64,000 nucleotides of DNA from CAVVXN01 sp963772585 (lineage in GTDB: Bacteria; Planctomycetota; PLA2; JAEUHO01): NCBI GenBank assembly GCA_963772585.1, contig CAVYXV010000010.1, forward strand, positions 620,001 to 684,000, written 5' to 3'. The translations under genes were made by a program, and so were the position numbers. This document shows, piece by piece, positions 37,733-46,956 of the stretch; the first letter of the stretch is position 1; each line of letters starts with the position of its first letter. Under the pieces are notes generated by a model. It was not told where the DNA came from. It ran no database searches and saw nothing but the letters and a program-made list of their open reading frames with translations.

Positions 37733-38818
37733 TCAGACGATCTTCCGGAGCAGGCCCAGCGCGATCAGTTGCGCCGCGGCGTCGAGCCGCCGCGCGAGGC
37801 GCTGATAGTGGTCGAAGGGCCGGCCGGCCGGGTCCGCGACGGCCCGTCCCTCCGGGTCGATCAGGAGGACGTCGCGTTCCCGATGGGGGAAGAACGCCAG
37901 GATCTGTTCGCGCTGCTCCGGCTCCATGCAGAAGATCCGCGTGGCCGACTCGACGAGGTCGGTCGTGAGCGCTCGCGACCGGTGTCCCTCGATGTCGAGA
38001 GGACCGTCCTCCCAGCCGCGCGCGATCCGCCGGGTGGAGACGGAGGCCGGCTTCCCGGGGCGCGCGCCCACGCCGGCCGTGAGGATCCGGTAGCCCATCG
38101 CTTCGACCTGCTCGTCGGCGACGCCGAGTTGGCGGGCCAGGCGACGGCGCAGGAGGGCGGCGGCGAGGGGGCTGCGGTCGGTGTTGCCATGGCACACGAA
38201 GAGAACGGTCGCCCGATGCGTGTCGCGCAGGCGCTGCTCGGGGATTGCGCTCTCGCGCAGCACGTCGATCTCGTCCCCGTCCACCCGGACCACGGTGCTC
38301 GCGGTTCCACCGATCGCCGGTCCGCCGTCGATGACGAGATCCAGCTCCTTCGGGAACTGCTCGAGGACCTCCGCCGCCGTGGTCGCCGGAGGCCGGCCCG
38401 AGAGGTTCGCACTCGGAACGAGCAACGGAACCCCGGCCTGCCGCACGAGACCGCGCGCGAGAGGATGGTCGGGCAGGCGGAACCCGGTCCAGTGCCCGTC
38501 GCGATCCGTGAGGACGAGCGTGAGCGGGCCCGGCCAGAACCGCCGCATGAGCTCCCGCGCCGCCGGCGAGACCCGCGGGCAGCGGTCGAAGACCGGCCCC
38601 GTATCGGCGACCAGGATGGTCATCGGCTTGGAGCGAGGACGGCTCTTCAGCGCGTACAGGCGGTCGACGGCATCGGGCAGGTCCGCGGCCACGGCGATGC
38701 CGTAGACCGTCTCCGTTGGAAAGGCCACGAGGCCGCCGCGGCGGAGGATCTCGCCGGCGCGCTCCAGCTCCTCCCGACGGGCCGAACGGTCGATCACACT
38801 GAACACCTGGGTCGCCAT
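37733..38818 (-). CDS. tsaC: TsaC/Sua5 threonylcarbamoyl-AMP synthase fused to low-molecular-weight phosphatase
   Basis: 361 residues. Residues 1-200 are a YrdC-type domain (ILRRGGLVAFPTETVYGIAV, then RLYALKSRPRSKPMTILV, then PSANLSGRPP), which makes threonylcarbamoyl-AMP for t6A37 in tRNA. Residues 204-361 are an LMW protein-tyrosine-phosphatase domain with C209 in VCHGNTDRSPLAAAL (CxxxxxRS) and the later DPAGRPFDHY region with the catalytic aspartate. Similar fusions occur in planctomycetes and relatives. The Sua5 C-terminal domain is absent. Start is ATG 38818. Confidence 0.9.
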   Translation of the reverse strand: MATQVFSVIDRSARREELERAGEILRRGGLVAFPTETVYGIAVAADLPDAVDRLYALKSRPRSKPMTILVADTGPVFDRCPRVSPAARELMRRFWPGPLTLVLTDRDGHWTGFRLPDHPLARGLVRQAGVPLLVPSANLSGRPPATTAAEVLEQFPKELDLVIDGGPAIGGTASTVVRVDGDEIDVLRESAIPEQRLRDTHRATVLFVCHGNTDRSPLAAALLRRRLARQLGVADEQVEAMGYRILTAGVGARPGKPASVSTRRIARGWEDGPLDIEGHRSRALTTDLVESATRIFCMEPEQREQILAFFPHRERDVLLIDPEGRAVADPAGRPFDHYQRLARRLDAAAQLIALGLLRKIV

Positions 38819-38911
38819 CGAAGGGGAGGATACCCGGCGGCGTCGAACGGGCCCGGTGGGGCCCGGGCGTTCACCGACTTCTCATCCCGACGGAGGAGCG
38901 AAGGTACCGTG

Positions 38912-39730
38912 GTGGCGATGCCGGACGGTGACGGACAGCGCCCGAGAGACGCACCCACCCCTCAGGGACTCGCCTTCCTCGGGGCGGTCGCCGGCGGGCT
39001 GGTCCACGAGATCCGCAACCCACTTTCCACGATGAACGTGACCCTGCAGCTGCTCCAGGAGGACTGGCCGGAGGACGAGCAGGACCCGAAGGCGAAACGA
39101 ACGGCCCGGCGCGTCGCGAACCTGGGACGCGAGGTTCGGCGACTCGGCGAGATCCTCGACGACTTCCTGCGTTACGCAGGGATCCGCCGCCTCGATCTGG
39201 CCAAGGTGGACCTGAACCGCGTCGTCGAGGAGGTGGCCGTCTTCGTCGGCCCCGAGTGCGCGCGGGCGGACGTGGACGTCGCCTTCTATCCGGACCGCCA
39301 TCTGCCGCTCGTCCTTCTCGACGAACGGCTTCTCAAGCAGGCCTTGCTGAACCTGGTCCTGAATGCGGTGCAGGCCATGGAAGGGATGGGCTCGAACGAA
39401 CGGGGGCCGGCCTCCCCCGAGAAGGGCGACCGCCCGTCCCGGCGCCACCAGCTCATCGTCCGGACGCGCCTGGAGGGGGAGCACGCCCGCATCGACGTCA
39501 TCGACACGGGCCCGGGGATCCCGGACGAGCTCCGGGAGCGCGTCTGGGAGGTCTACTTCAGCCGCAAGCGCTCCGGCAGCGGGCTGGGGCTCCCCACGGC
39601 CCGCCGCGTCGCCGAGGAGCACGGCGGGAGCCTCTCCTTCGAGACGGCGCTCGGCAAGGGAACCAACTTCGTGCTCCGGCTCCCCCTGGCGGGCCCGCCT
39701 CGGGAAGGGGAAGCCTCCCTGGAATCCTGA
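38912..39730 (+). CDS. NtrB-like sensor histidine kinase
   Basis: About 272 residues without membrane segments, so it is a soluble kinase. H box: GLVHEIRNPLSTMNVTLQLL; N box: ALLNLVLNAVQAM; G boxes: DVIDTGPGIP and SGSGLGLPTARRVAEEHGG. No sensory domain precedes the H box beyond 25 residues. GTG 38912 is chosen because AAGG lies seven bases upstream; GTG 38909 or ATG 38918 are alternatives. The response regulator starts 37 bp later and is the likely partner. Confidence 0.9.
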   Translation: MAMPDGDGQRPRDAPTPQGLAFLGAVAGGLVHEIRNPLSTMNVTLQLLQEDWPEDEQDPKAKRTARRVANLGREVRRLGEILDDFLRYAGIRRLDLAKVDLNRVVEEVAVFVGPECARADVDVAFYPDRHLPLVLLDERLLKQALLNLVLNAVQAMEGMGSNERGPASPEKGDRPSRRHQLIVRTRLEGEHARIDVIDTGPGIPDELRERVWEVYFSRKRSGSGLGLPTARRVAEEHGGSLSFETALGKGTNFVLRLPLAGPPREGEASLES

Positions 39731-39767
39731 CAACCTGTCCCTGGAGAGGAGACAAGATGTCAGGATC

Positions 39768-41190
39768 ATGGCGGTACCCCCGAAGCCCTATCCGCTGGCG
39801 GTCCTGGTCGTCGAGGACGACGTCGGCCACGCGGAGGTCATGGCGGACGTGCTCGAGCAGCAGGGCCACCGCGTGGACGTGGTCCACGCGGGGCGGGACG
39901 CCCTGGACCGGTTGGAGAGGGAGCGTCCCGACCTCGTCGTCACGGACTTGAGACTCGAGGACCTGGACGGGCTGGAGGTCGTCGCTCGATGCCGGGCGCT
40001 GAGAGGGGAGGCCGGGGCCGTCCCCCAGTGCATCATCGTGACGGGCTACGGCACGGTGGAGGGCGCCGTCCAGGCGATGCAGGGCGGAGCGCTCCACTAC
40101 CTCCAGAAGCCCGTCGATCTCGGCATGCTCCGGGAGACGATTCGTTCCGCCGGCGAGCGCATCCGCCTGGAGCGCCACAACCTCGAGCTCCAGACCACCA
40201 TCGACAAGTCCTTCGCGTTTCCCGGCATCCTCGGCGGAAGCCAGTCGATGCAGCGCGTCCTCGATGTGATGAACCAGATCGTCGACACGGACGCCACCGT
40301 CCTCATCCGCGGCGAGAGCGGCACGGGCAAGGAACTGGTCGCCCAGGCGCTCCACCGCGCGGGGCCCCGCCGGAACCGCCCCTTCATCCCGCTCAACTGC
40401 GCGGCGCTCGCGGAGGGGGTGCTCGAGAGCGAGTTGTTCGGCCACGAGAAGGGGGCGTTCACCGGGGCCGTGCACCGCCGCAAGGGGCGTTTCGAGGCGG
40501 CGGACGGAGGCACGCTCTTCCTCGACGAGATCGGCGACATGCCCCTCTCCACCCAGGCCCACCTGCTGCGCGCGCTGGAGTCGGGCGAGATCGTCCGGGT
40601 CGGCGCGAACGAGCCCATCCAGGTGGACGTGAGGGTCATCGCCGCGACGAACCGCGACCTCGACACCATGGTCCGGGAAGGCTCCTTCCGCGACGATCTG
40701 AGCTTCCGCCTCCGCGTGGTCCAGATCGATCTGCCTGCGCTGAGGGAGCGCCTGGCCGACCTCCCGCGGCTGGCCGAGCACTTCCTGGCCGAGGCGGCAC
40801 GCCGTCACGGCAAGACCGGCCGGTCGCTGGCGCCCGCAACCCTCGAGATCCTCAGCCGTTACTCCTGGCCCGGCAACGTCCGCGAGCTCAAGAACGCCAT
40901 CGAGTCGATGGTGCTCCTTTCCCCCGAGCCCGTGATCCCGCCGCCCGTCGTACCCCCGTACATCCGGCCGGCAGAGGGGGGGCCCGGAGGTGCTGGCGCA
41001 CCTGTCGGGACTACCGCTCGGGCAGGTGGAGCGGGCGCTCGTGGAGAACACGCTCCGCGATGTCGGGGGCAATCGGGAACGCGCTTCGCAGATGCTGGGG
41101 ATCAGCACACGAACGCTGTACCGGAAGATCAAGGAATACAGGCATGCCCCCGCGTCGGGCGGCTCCGATCGTGCAGAAACGGCACGATAG
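39768..41190 (+). CDS. NtrC-family regulator, frame shifted at a G7 run before its HTH
   Basis: Receiver domain with D60 (LVVTDLRLEDLDG) and K in LQKPVD. AAA+ domain with RGESGTGKELVAQAL, canonical GAFTGA in GHEKGAFTGAV, Walker B LFLDEIGDMP and WPGNVRELKNAIE. At 40976-40982 lie seven G bases. In the present frame the ORF runs on without sense to 41603. With six G the chain continues into a normal Fis HTH (NRERASQMLGISTRTLYRKI), ending at 41190. I annotate to the HTH end. It would activate sigma-54 promoters on signals from the kinase upstream. Confidence 0.85.
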
Positions 41191-41302
41191 GAGCGGGCCA
41201 CCCTGTCACTCGGGCACGACGCGGCGGAGGACGACACGATGGGCCGGCGGGGATCGCCGGCGAAGACCGCTGTCGAGAAGGCAACGCGAAGGGAACGGAC
41301 AC

Positions 41303-43225
41303 ATGGCGCACAAGATCATCGGCATCGACCTCGGAACCACGAACAGCGTGGTGGCGGTCATGGAGGGAGGCGAGCCCCGGGTCATCGTCAACCCCGACGG
41401 GCACCGGCTCACGCCCAGCGTCGTCGCTTTCACCGAGAGCGGTGAGCGGCTCGTGGGGCAGGCGGCGCGACGTCAGGCAATCACCAACCCGCAGAACACG
41501 ATCTACAGCATCAAGCGCTTCATGGGCCGGCGCCACGGCGAGGTGGCCGACGAGGAGAAGCAGGTCACCTACAAGATCGTGGGTGCCACGGACGAGTTGG
41601 TGAAGGTCGAGATCCGCGGCGAGACCTACACGCCGCCGCAGATCTCCGCGATCATCCTCCAGTACCTGCGGAAGGCCGCGGAGGACTACCTCGGCCAGGA
41701 GGCCAAGGACGCCGTCATCACGGTGCCCGCCTACTTCAACGACTCCCAGCGGCAGGCCACGAAGGACGCCGGGGTCATCGCCGGTCTCGAGGTGCGCCGG
41801 ATCATCAACGAGCCGACGGCGGCGGCCCTGTCTTTCGGGCTGAACAAGAAGAAGTCAGGCAAGGTGGCCGTCTTCGACTTCGGCGGCGGCACGTTCGACA
41901 TCTCCATCCTCGAGCTCAGCGAGGGCGTCTTCGAGGTGAAGTCCACCAGCGGCGACACCCACCTCGGCGGCGACGACCTCGACCAGGCCCTCGTGGACTT
42001 CATCGCGAACGAGTTCAAGAAGACGAACGGCATCGACCTGCGCCAGGACACCATGGCGCTCCACCGCCTCCGCGAGGCCGCCGAGCGGGTGAAGATCGAC
42101 CTGTCCTCCGCGATGCAGGCGGAGGTCAACCTGCCGTTCATCACCGCCGACGCCGCGGGGCCGAAGCACCTCACCAAGACGATCACCCGCGCGACGTTCG
42201 AGCAGCTCGTCGAGCCCATGATCGAGCGGCTGCGCCCGCCCTGCGAGCAGGCGCTGACCGACGCCGGCATCTCCGCCTCGGAGTTGACCGACGTGCTCCT
42301 CGTGGGCGGTTCGACGCGCGTCCCGCTCGTCCAGGCCCTCGTGAAGGAGATCTTCCAGCGCGACGGCAACAAGACCGTGAACCCGGACGAGGCCGTGGCG
42401 CTGGGCGCCGCCGTCCAGGCCGGCATCCTCTCCGGCGACGAGACGGTGCAGGACCTGCTCCTTCTCGACGTGACGCCGCTCTCGCTCGGCGTCGAGGTCC
42501 AGGGCGGGCTGATGCACGTCCTGATCCCCCGGAACACGACCATTCCCACGCGCAAGTCCGAGACGTTCTCGACGGCGGCCGACAACCAGCCGCAGGTGGA
42601 AGTCCACGTCATGCAGGGCGAGCGAAAGATGGCGTCCGACAACCGGACGCTCGGGAAGTTCTTTCTCGACGGCATTCCGCCCGCTCCGCGCGGCCTCCCG
42701 CAGATCGAGGTCTCGTTCGACATCGACGCCAACGGCATCATGCACGTGTCCGCGAAGGACAAGGGCACGGGCAAGGAGCAGAAGGTGAAGATCGAGTCCT
42801 CTTCCGGCCTCTCCAAGGAAGAGGTGGAGAAGATGCGCCAGGACGCCGAGTCGCACGCATCGGACGACGAGAAGCGCGCGAAGATCGCCGAGGCCCGCAA
42901 CCAGGCCGACCACGCGGCCTACCAGATCGAGAAGCTCATGAAGGAGCACGAGGGCAAGGTCCCGGCCGACGTGAAGGAGCGTATCGAGGCGAAGAAGAAG
43001 GCCCTCGAGGAGCTCAAGGCCAAGGACGACCCGGAGGCCATCGAGAAGGGCATCCAGGACCTCATGACCGCGAGCCAGGAGGTCGCCAAGATCATGTACG
43101 AGGAAGCCCAGAAGGCGCAGGGCGAGGAGGCCGCGTCTGCCGGCGCCTCGGCCCCGTCCGGCGGCCCGAAGGCCGGCGGCAAGGGCGACGACGACGTGAT
43201 CGACGCCGACTTCGAGGTGAAGTAG
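41303..43225 (+). CDS. dnaK: Chaperone DnaK (Hsp70)
   Basis: 640 residues, full length. ATPase motifs: IIGIDLGTTNSVVAVMEGG, VPAYFNDSQRQATKDAG, AVFDFGGGTFDISILE and LLVGGSTRVP. The substrate domain includes LLLDVTPLSLGVEVQGG; the lid ends with the conserved acidic tail DDDVIDADFEVK. It folds proteins with DnaJ and GrpE, neither of which is nearby. No CIRCE operator is seen in the 112 bp upstream. The gene follows the NtrC-type regulator and converges on the DUF167 gene. Confidence 0.97.
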   Translation: MAHKIIGIDLGTTNSVVAVMEGGEPRVIVNPDGHRLTPSVVAFTESGERLVGQAARRQAITNPQNTIYSIKRFMGRRHGEVADEEKQVTYKIVGATDELVKVEIRGETYTPPQISAIILQYLRKAAEDYLGQEAKDAVITVPAYFNDSQRQATKDAGVIAGLEVRRIINEPTAAALSFGLNKKKSGKVAVFDFGGGTFDISILELSEGVFEVKSTSGDTHLGGDDLDQALVDFIANEFKKTNGIDLRQDTMALHRLREAAERVKIDLSSAMQAEVNLPFITADAAGPKHLTKTITRATFEQLVEPMIERLRPPCEQALTDAGISASELTDVLLVGGSTRVPLVQALVKEIFQRDGNKTVNPDEAVALGAAVQAGILSGDETVQDLLLLDVTPLSLGVEVQGGLMHVLIPRNTTIPTRKSETFSTAADNQPQVEVHVMQGERKMASDNRTLGKFFLDGIPPAPRGLPQIEVSFDIDANGIMHVSAKDKGTGKEQKVKIESSSGLSKEEVEKMRQDAESHASDDEKRAKIAEARNQADHAAYQIEKLMKEHEGKVPADVKERIEAKKKALEELKAKDDPEAIEKGIQDLMTASQEVAKIMYEEAQKAQGEEAASAGASAPSGGPKAGGKGDDDVIDADFEVK

Positions 43226-43240
43226 CCGGCCCACGCCCCG

Positions 43241-43274
43241 GTCCCCGGCGCCGGATCCGTCCGGCGCCGGGGAC
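43241..43274. terminator. Perfect 15-bp hairpin after dnaK
   Basis: GTCCCCGGCGCCGGA pairs with TCCGGCGCCGGGGAC around the 4-nt loop TCCG. It lies between the convergent dnaK and DUF167 genes and should stop transcripts from both sides, although there is no T tract. Confidence 0.65.
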
Positions 43275-43289
43275 GTCGAGACGGGCGCT

Positions 43290-43583
43290 TCACAGGCGGG
43301 TCGAGACGTCGTCGGGCGAGAGGCCCCGGACGTGGACGGTCTTGAGGGCCGTCGCCCGTCCGGCTGTGAGCGTCAGGTCCTTCGCGGGCACGCCCAGCGA
43401 CCTCGCGAGCAGCGCGATCACCGCACCATTCGCCCGTCCGCCTTCGGGCGGCGCGGAGACCTTGACGCGAAGCCGGTCGCCGTACGGGCCGAGCACCTCG
43501 TCCTTCGAGCCCCCCGGGACGACCTTCAGGCGGATCTCCACCCCGTCGGCCCTGGCGCGGGCGAACCGGGGCGGTGCGGACAC
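43290..43583 (-). CDS. DUF167 (YggU) family protein
   Basis: 97 residues. The family pattern is clear: IRLKVVPGGSKDEVLGPYGD, then LRVKVSAPPEGGRANGAVIA, then LLARSLGV, and TLTAGRATALKTVHV. Members are small soluble proteins of unknown role, often next to yggS/yggT-type genes. Here the kinase and a YggS homologue lie directly upstream on the same strand, only 4 bp away, which supports one operon. Confidence 0.9.
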   Translation of the reverse strand: MSAPPRFARARADGVEIRLKVVPGGSKDEVLGPYGDRLRVKVSAPPEGGRANGAVIALLARSLGVPAKDLTLTAGRATALKTVHVRGLSPDDVSTRL

Positions 43584-43587
43584 GCCG

Positions 43588-46500
43588 CTACCCCCCAGGC
43601 GGCGCGGGCGCGTCGGGCTCGTTCGAACCGGGGGGCTGGTTCCCGTTGCCGGGCTGGGACCCCTTGCCCTCCGGCGCCCCGTCGGCCCCGTCGCCGCTCC
43701 CCTCGCCGTCCTTCGTCCCGTCCGCTCCCGGCGTCTTCCCGTCGTCTCCGGGCGCGACCTTCTTCTCGCCGTCGCCTCCCGGGGCCCCGTCGGCCCCGTC
43801 GTCGGTCATGGACGGGGGGGGATCGAGCGGGGCCGGGACGTGGACTTGGGGCTCTCCCGCATACGCCAGCTCGACGGAGGGCTTCGCGCTGATCGCGATG
43901 CCCCACACCGTGGTCTGGAGCTCGACGTCGTCGCGAAGGTGGGCCTCGGCGGCCCGGGCCTCCTGGAGGAGACGGCGCATCTCCGAGGCGCGCCCCGCGG
44001 CGTCCTTGCGGAGTTCCTCGTTCTCCCAGAACGTCTCCTCCCCGACCGTGTCCGGGTGGTGGGCGTTCACGAAGCTCTCGACTTGCCGCAAGATCCCGAT
44101 CATCTGCTGCCAGTACCCGGCCGTCTGCTTCTCCAGGCCGAGGCGCCCCATCCGCTCGCGGAGAGCGGCCTGCTCGTCGCTGTCGGCCGGCAGGGCGGCG
44201 AGGCAGGCCTGGTAGGCCTTCGTCGCCCGGTCGTAGTCGATCGCGAGCTCGGCCAGCGCAGCCACGCCGCGCTGGTCGGCCGCTTCGAGGGCGATGCGGG
44301 GCTTCCCCCCCTCGGGGAAGAGGAGCCGGTGGTCCAGCCACGTCATCCCGAGCCGGGCCCACGGGCGGACGCCGTCGCCGAAGTCCAGTCCCTGCTCGGT
44401 CACGGCCTTGACGCGGGCCTCGCCCTGTCCTCCCTCGGGGTCGGGGACCGTCACCACGGCGTCCGACCAGCCATCCGGATACGCCGCGACGATCCTCTGG
44501 ACGAGCGCCTCCAGCGCGCGGGCGTCGTCGGCGAGACCCGCCGCGAGGAGGCGGTAGCGGGGGTCGCGCATCTCCGCGGCGGCCTTCTCGGCCTGCTGGG
44601 CGGCGGCCGCGAACCGGAACTTGAAGAGGAGACCGTCCCACGGCGTCCGGAGCGCCTTCACCAGCGTGACCAAGGCCTGGCGATCGTGCTCCTGGTCCGC
44701 GCGGTACAGCCTTGCGTTGCGGATCTGGGCCTGGCGCTCGAGGTAGCGCCCCTCCTTGCGCCAGTCCGCGATCTTCTTCGCGATCTCCGCGTCGCCGACG
44801 GCGGCGTCCTCGGGGAGTGTGTCGAGCCACTCCCGAAGCTCCCCCTCGGCCGCCTCCAATCCCTCGTGGGTCGGAGGCTTCGTGTTCAGGAGCGTCCTGG
44901 CGCGGCTGATGGCGTCGTGGTGATGCTTCACGCCGTACGCGCGCGCCTTCTCCCAGAGGGCTTCGCCCGGCGAAGCGCCCGGCAGGTACCTCGCCACCTT
45001 GGGGGCGACGTGCTTCTTCGGATCGAGCAGCAACTCCCCCTTGAACTTGAGCTTGTCGGCGCGGGGGACGTCGTCGGGGAGGATGTCCTCGATACGGATC
45101 TCGAGGTAGGGCTTGAGCAGGCGGTCGATTTCGTCCTTCCGGACCCGCTGCATCGCGGCGAGCCACAGGCCCTTGTCCAAGTCGTCGTCGAAGCCCTTGC
45201 GGAGGTCCTTCAGCTTCCCATCGAGCTCCTGCAGCTTCGTCTCGCGCGCGTGCGTGACGCCGGCGGCGAGGCGCTTCCTCAGGCCGACACCCTCGCGGAT
45301 CTCCTTCGCTTCCTTGCGCGCCTCCTCGGCGATCTGGAGGATGTCCGGCTCTTCGCCGTAGTCCTCGTTGGAGGTCAGGTCCTCCGCCAGCTTCTCGAAG
45401 TCGCCTGCGAGCTGGGCCCATGACGGATCGGTGTAGTTGTCGATCCCGAGTTGCCCTTTGGCGCGAGTGAGCCTCAGGTCGCTCAGCGCCTTGCCCGCCG
45501 CGCTCTGGAACGCCTCGGAGGCCTTGGCACGGGCCTCCGCCTCCGCCGCTTCCCGCTTCTGGATCTCCTCCGGTGTCGGCCCTCTCTTCAAGGGCTCCCT
45601 CGGCCGGAGGATCACGGTGAGCGCGCCCGCGAGCACGACCACGAGCACGGCCACGGCGATCACCAGGGGCTTGCGGCTCGGGGGGCGGATCCCGTGGGCC
45701 TCCAGGCCGTGCTGGATGCGGATCCTGTCGAGGGATTGGAGCAGGTCGGAAGGCGACTCGTAGCGCTCGTCGGGTTCCTTCTGCATGAGCTTGAAGATGA
45801 CGTCGTCGAGTTCCTTCGGCAGGCCCTGGACGCTCTGACTCACGCGGGGCACCGGCTTCTTCAGGTGCCCGATCAGGATCTCCTTCACGGTCTTGCCGGG
45901 ATACGGGCTCCTGCCGGTCAACACCCGGTAGAACGTGCAGCCCAGGCAGTAGAGGTCGCTCCTGACGTCGATGTCGCGGCGGCGGCGGATCGCCTCGGGC
46001 GAGATGAACGCCGGCGTACCGATGATGCCCGCGGCCAGCATGTCGGGGTTGGCGGCCTTCTTCGCGAGGCCGAGGTCGCAGAGCTTGGCGCTGCCGTCCT
46101 CGGCGAGCATCAGGTTGTCGGGCTTGACGTCCCGGTGGAGGATGTCGCGCTTGTTCGCGAAGATCAGGGCGTTGGCCGCATCGATCAGCCAGTTCAACGC
46201 GTCCTGCCAGGAGGCCTTCCCCTCCTCGTGGAGACGCTCCTCGAGCGAACCTCCGGAGACGAACTCCATGGAGAAGTAGTAGCGCCCGTTCTCGCGGCCG
46301 ACGTCGTAGACCTGCACGACGTTGGGGTGGTTCAGCGCCGCCGCGGACTGCGCCTCGTTCACGAACTGGTCCACGAAGGTGCGGTCGGAGGTGAACTTCT
46401 CGCTCAGGACCTTGAAGGCGACCTCGCGGTGCAGCGAGAGTTGCTCGGCCACGTAGACGGATCCCATGCCGCCCTGGCCGATCTTCTTCAGGACCTTGTA

Positions 46501-46956
46501 CCCGCCGATCTCCTTCCCCACGAGGGCGTCGGCGGGAAACTCCCGCCGGACCTTCTTGGGCGTGCCGGCGATGATGTCGCGGGCGCTCTTCGACGCCGGG
46601 GCGGTCTCCGCCTCGCCGGGCGCGGAGGACGGATGGGGCGTCACGTCGGCCTCGCCGTCCGAGAGGATCCGGAGGATCGTGAGGCCGAGGCGCAACTCGT
46701 CGCCCGGCTTGAGGGTCTTGGTGCTCTGGACCGGCTGGCCGTTCAGGAGCGTGCCGTGTCGGGAGCCGAGGTCGCTGATCTGCGGTTCGCTGCCGTCGGG
46801 GAACACGTCGATCCGGGCGTGGCCCTTCGACACCTTCATGTCGAGGATGCGGATCGGAACCTGGGTGCTCCTCCCGAGCAGATAGCCGCCCGGGGCCGCC
46901 AGGCGCCACGTGTGCCCGGCGTCCTGGCCGTGCTCGATGCGGATGCGAAGCGTCAC
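43588..46956 (-). CDS. FHA-domain Ser/Thr protein kinase with transmembrane segment and long helical tail
   Basis: 1122 residues from GTG 46956 with GAAGGAGG upstream. Order: FHA domain (about 20-95; LGRSTQVPIRILD, SDLGSRHGTLLNG), then a PknB-type kinase (about 150-420) with GQGGMGSVYVAEQ, the ATP-site lysine in AFKVL, ILHRDVKPDNLML, CDLGLAKK (DLG instead of DFG) and GTPAFISPEAI. One membrane segment follows (LVIAVAVLVVVLAGALTVIL), then about 600 residues of charged helices and a Gly/Asp/Pro-rich tail. FHA binds phosphothreonine, so self-regulation is likely. Its GTG overlaps the YggS stop. Confidence 0.9.
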   Translation of the reverse strand: MTLRIRIEHGQDAGHTWRLAAPGGYLLGRSTQVPIRILDMKVSKGHARIDVFPDGSEPQISDLGSRHGTLLNGQPVQSTKTLKPGDELRLGLTILRILSDGEADVTPHPSSAPGEAETAPASKSARDIIAGTPKKVRREFPADALVGKEIGGYKVLKKIGQGGMGSVYVAEQLSLHREVAFKVLSEKFTSDRTFVDQFVNEAQSAAALNHPNVVQVYDVGRENGRYYFSMEFVSGGSLEERLHEEGKASWQDALNWLIDAANALIFANKRDILHRDVKPDNLMLAEDGSAKLCDLGLAKKAANPDMLAAGIIGTPAFISPEAIRRRRDIDVRSDLYCLGCTFYRVLTGRSPYPGKTVKEILIGHLKKPVPRVSQSVQGLPKELDDVIFKLMQKEPDERYESPSDLLQSLDRIRIQHGLEAHGIRPPSRKPLVIAVAVLVVVLAGALTVILRPREPLKRGPTPEEIQKREAAEAEARAKASEAFQSAAGKALSDLRLTRAKGQLGIDNYTDPSWAQLAGDFEKLAEDLTSNEDYGEEPDILQIAEEARKEAKEIREGVGLRKRLAAGVTHARETKLQELDGKLKDLRKGFDDDLDKGLWLAAMQRVRKDEIDRLLKPYLEIRIEDILPDDVPRADKLKFKGELLLDPKKHVAPKVARYLPGASPGEALWEKARAYGVKHHHDAISRARTLLNTKPPTHEGLEAAEGELREWLDTLPEDAAVGDAEIAKKIADWRKEGRYLERQAQIRNARLYRADQEHDRQALVTLVKALRTPWDGLLFKFRFAAAAQQAEKAAAEMRDPRYRLLAAGLADDARALEALVQRIVAAYPDGWSDAVVTVPDPEGGQGEARVKAVTEQGLDFGDGVRPWARLGMTWLDHRLLFPEGGKPRIALEAADQRGVAALAELAIDYDRATKAYQACLAALPADSDEQAALRERMGRLGLEKQTAGYWQQMIGILRQVESFVNAHHPDTVGEETFWENEELRKDAAGRASEMRRLLQEARAAEAHLRDDVELQTTVWGIAISAKPSVELAYAGEPQVHVPAPLDPPPSMTDDGADGAPGGDGEKKVAPGDDGKTPGADGTKDGEGSGDGADGAPEGKGSQPGNGNQPPGSNEPDAPAPPGG

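Noticed and set aside
41191..41302. CIRCE or heat-shock operator before dnaK
   Set aside because: No TTAGCACTC-type inverted repeat is present; only a short CCGGCG/CGCCGG hairpin is seen.
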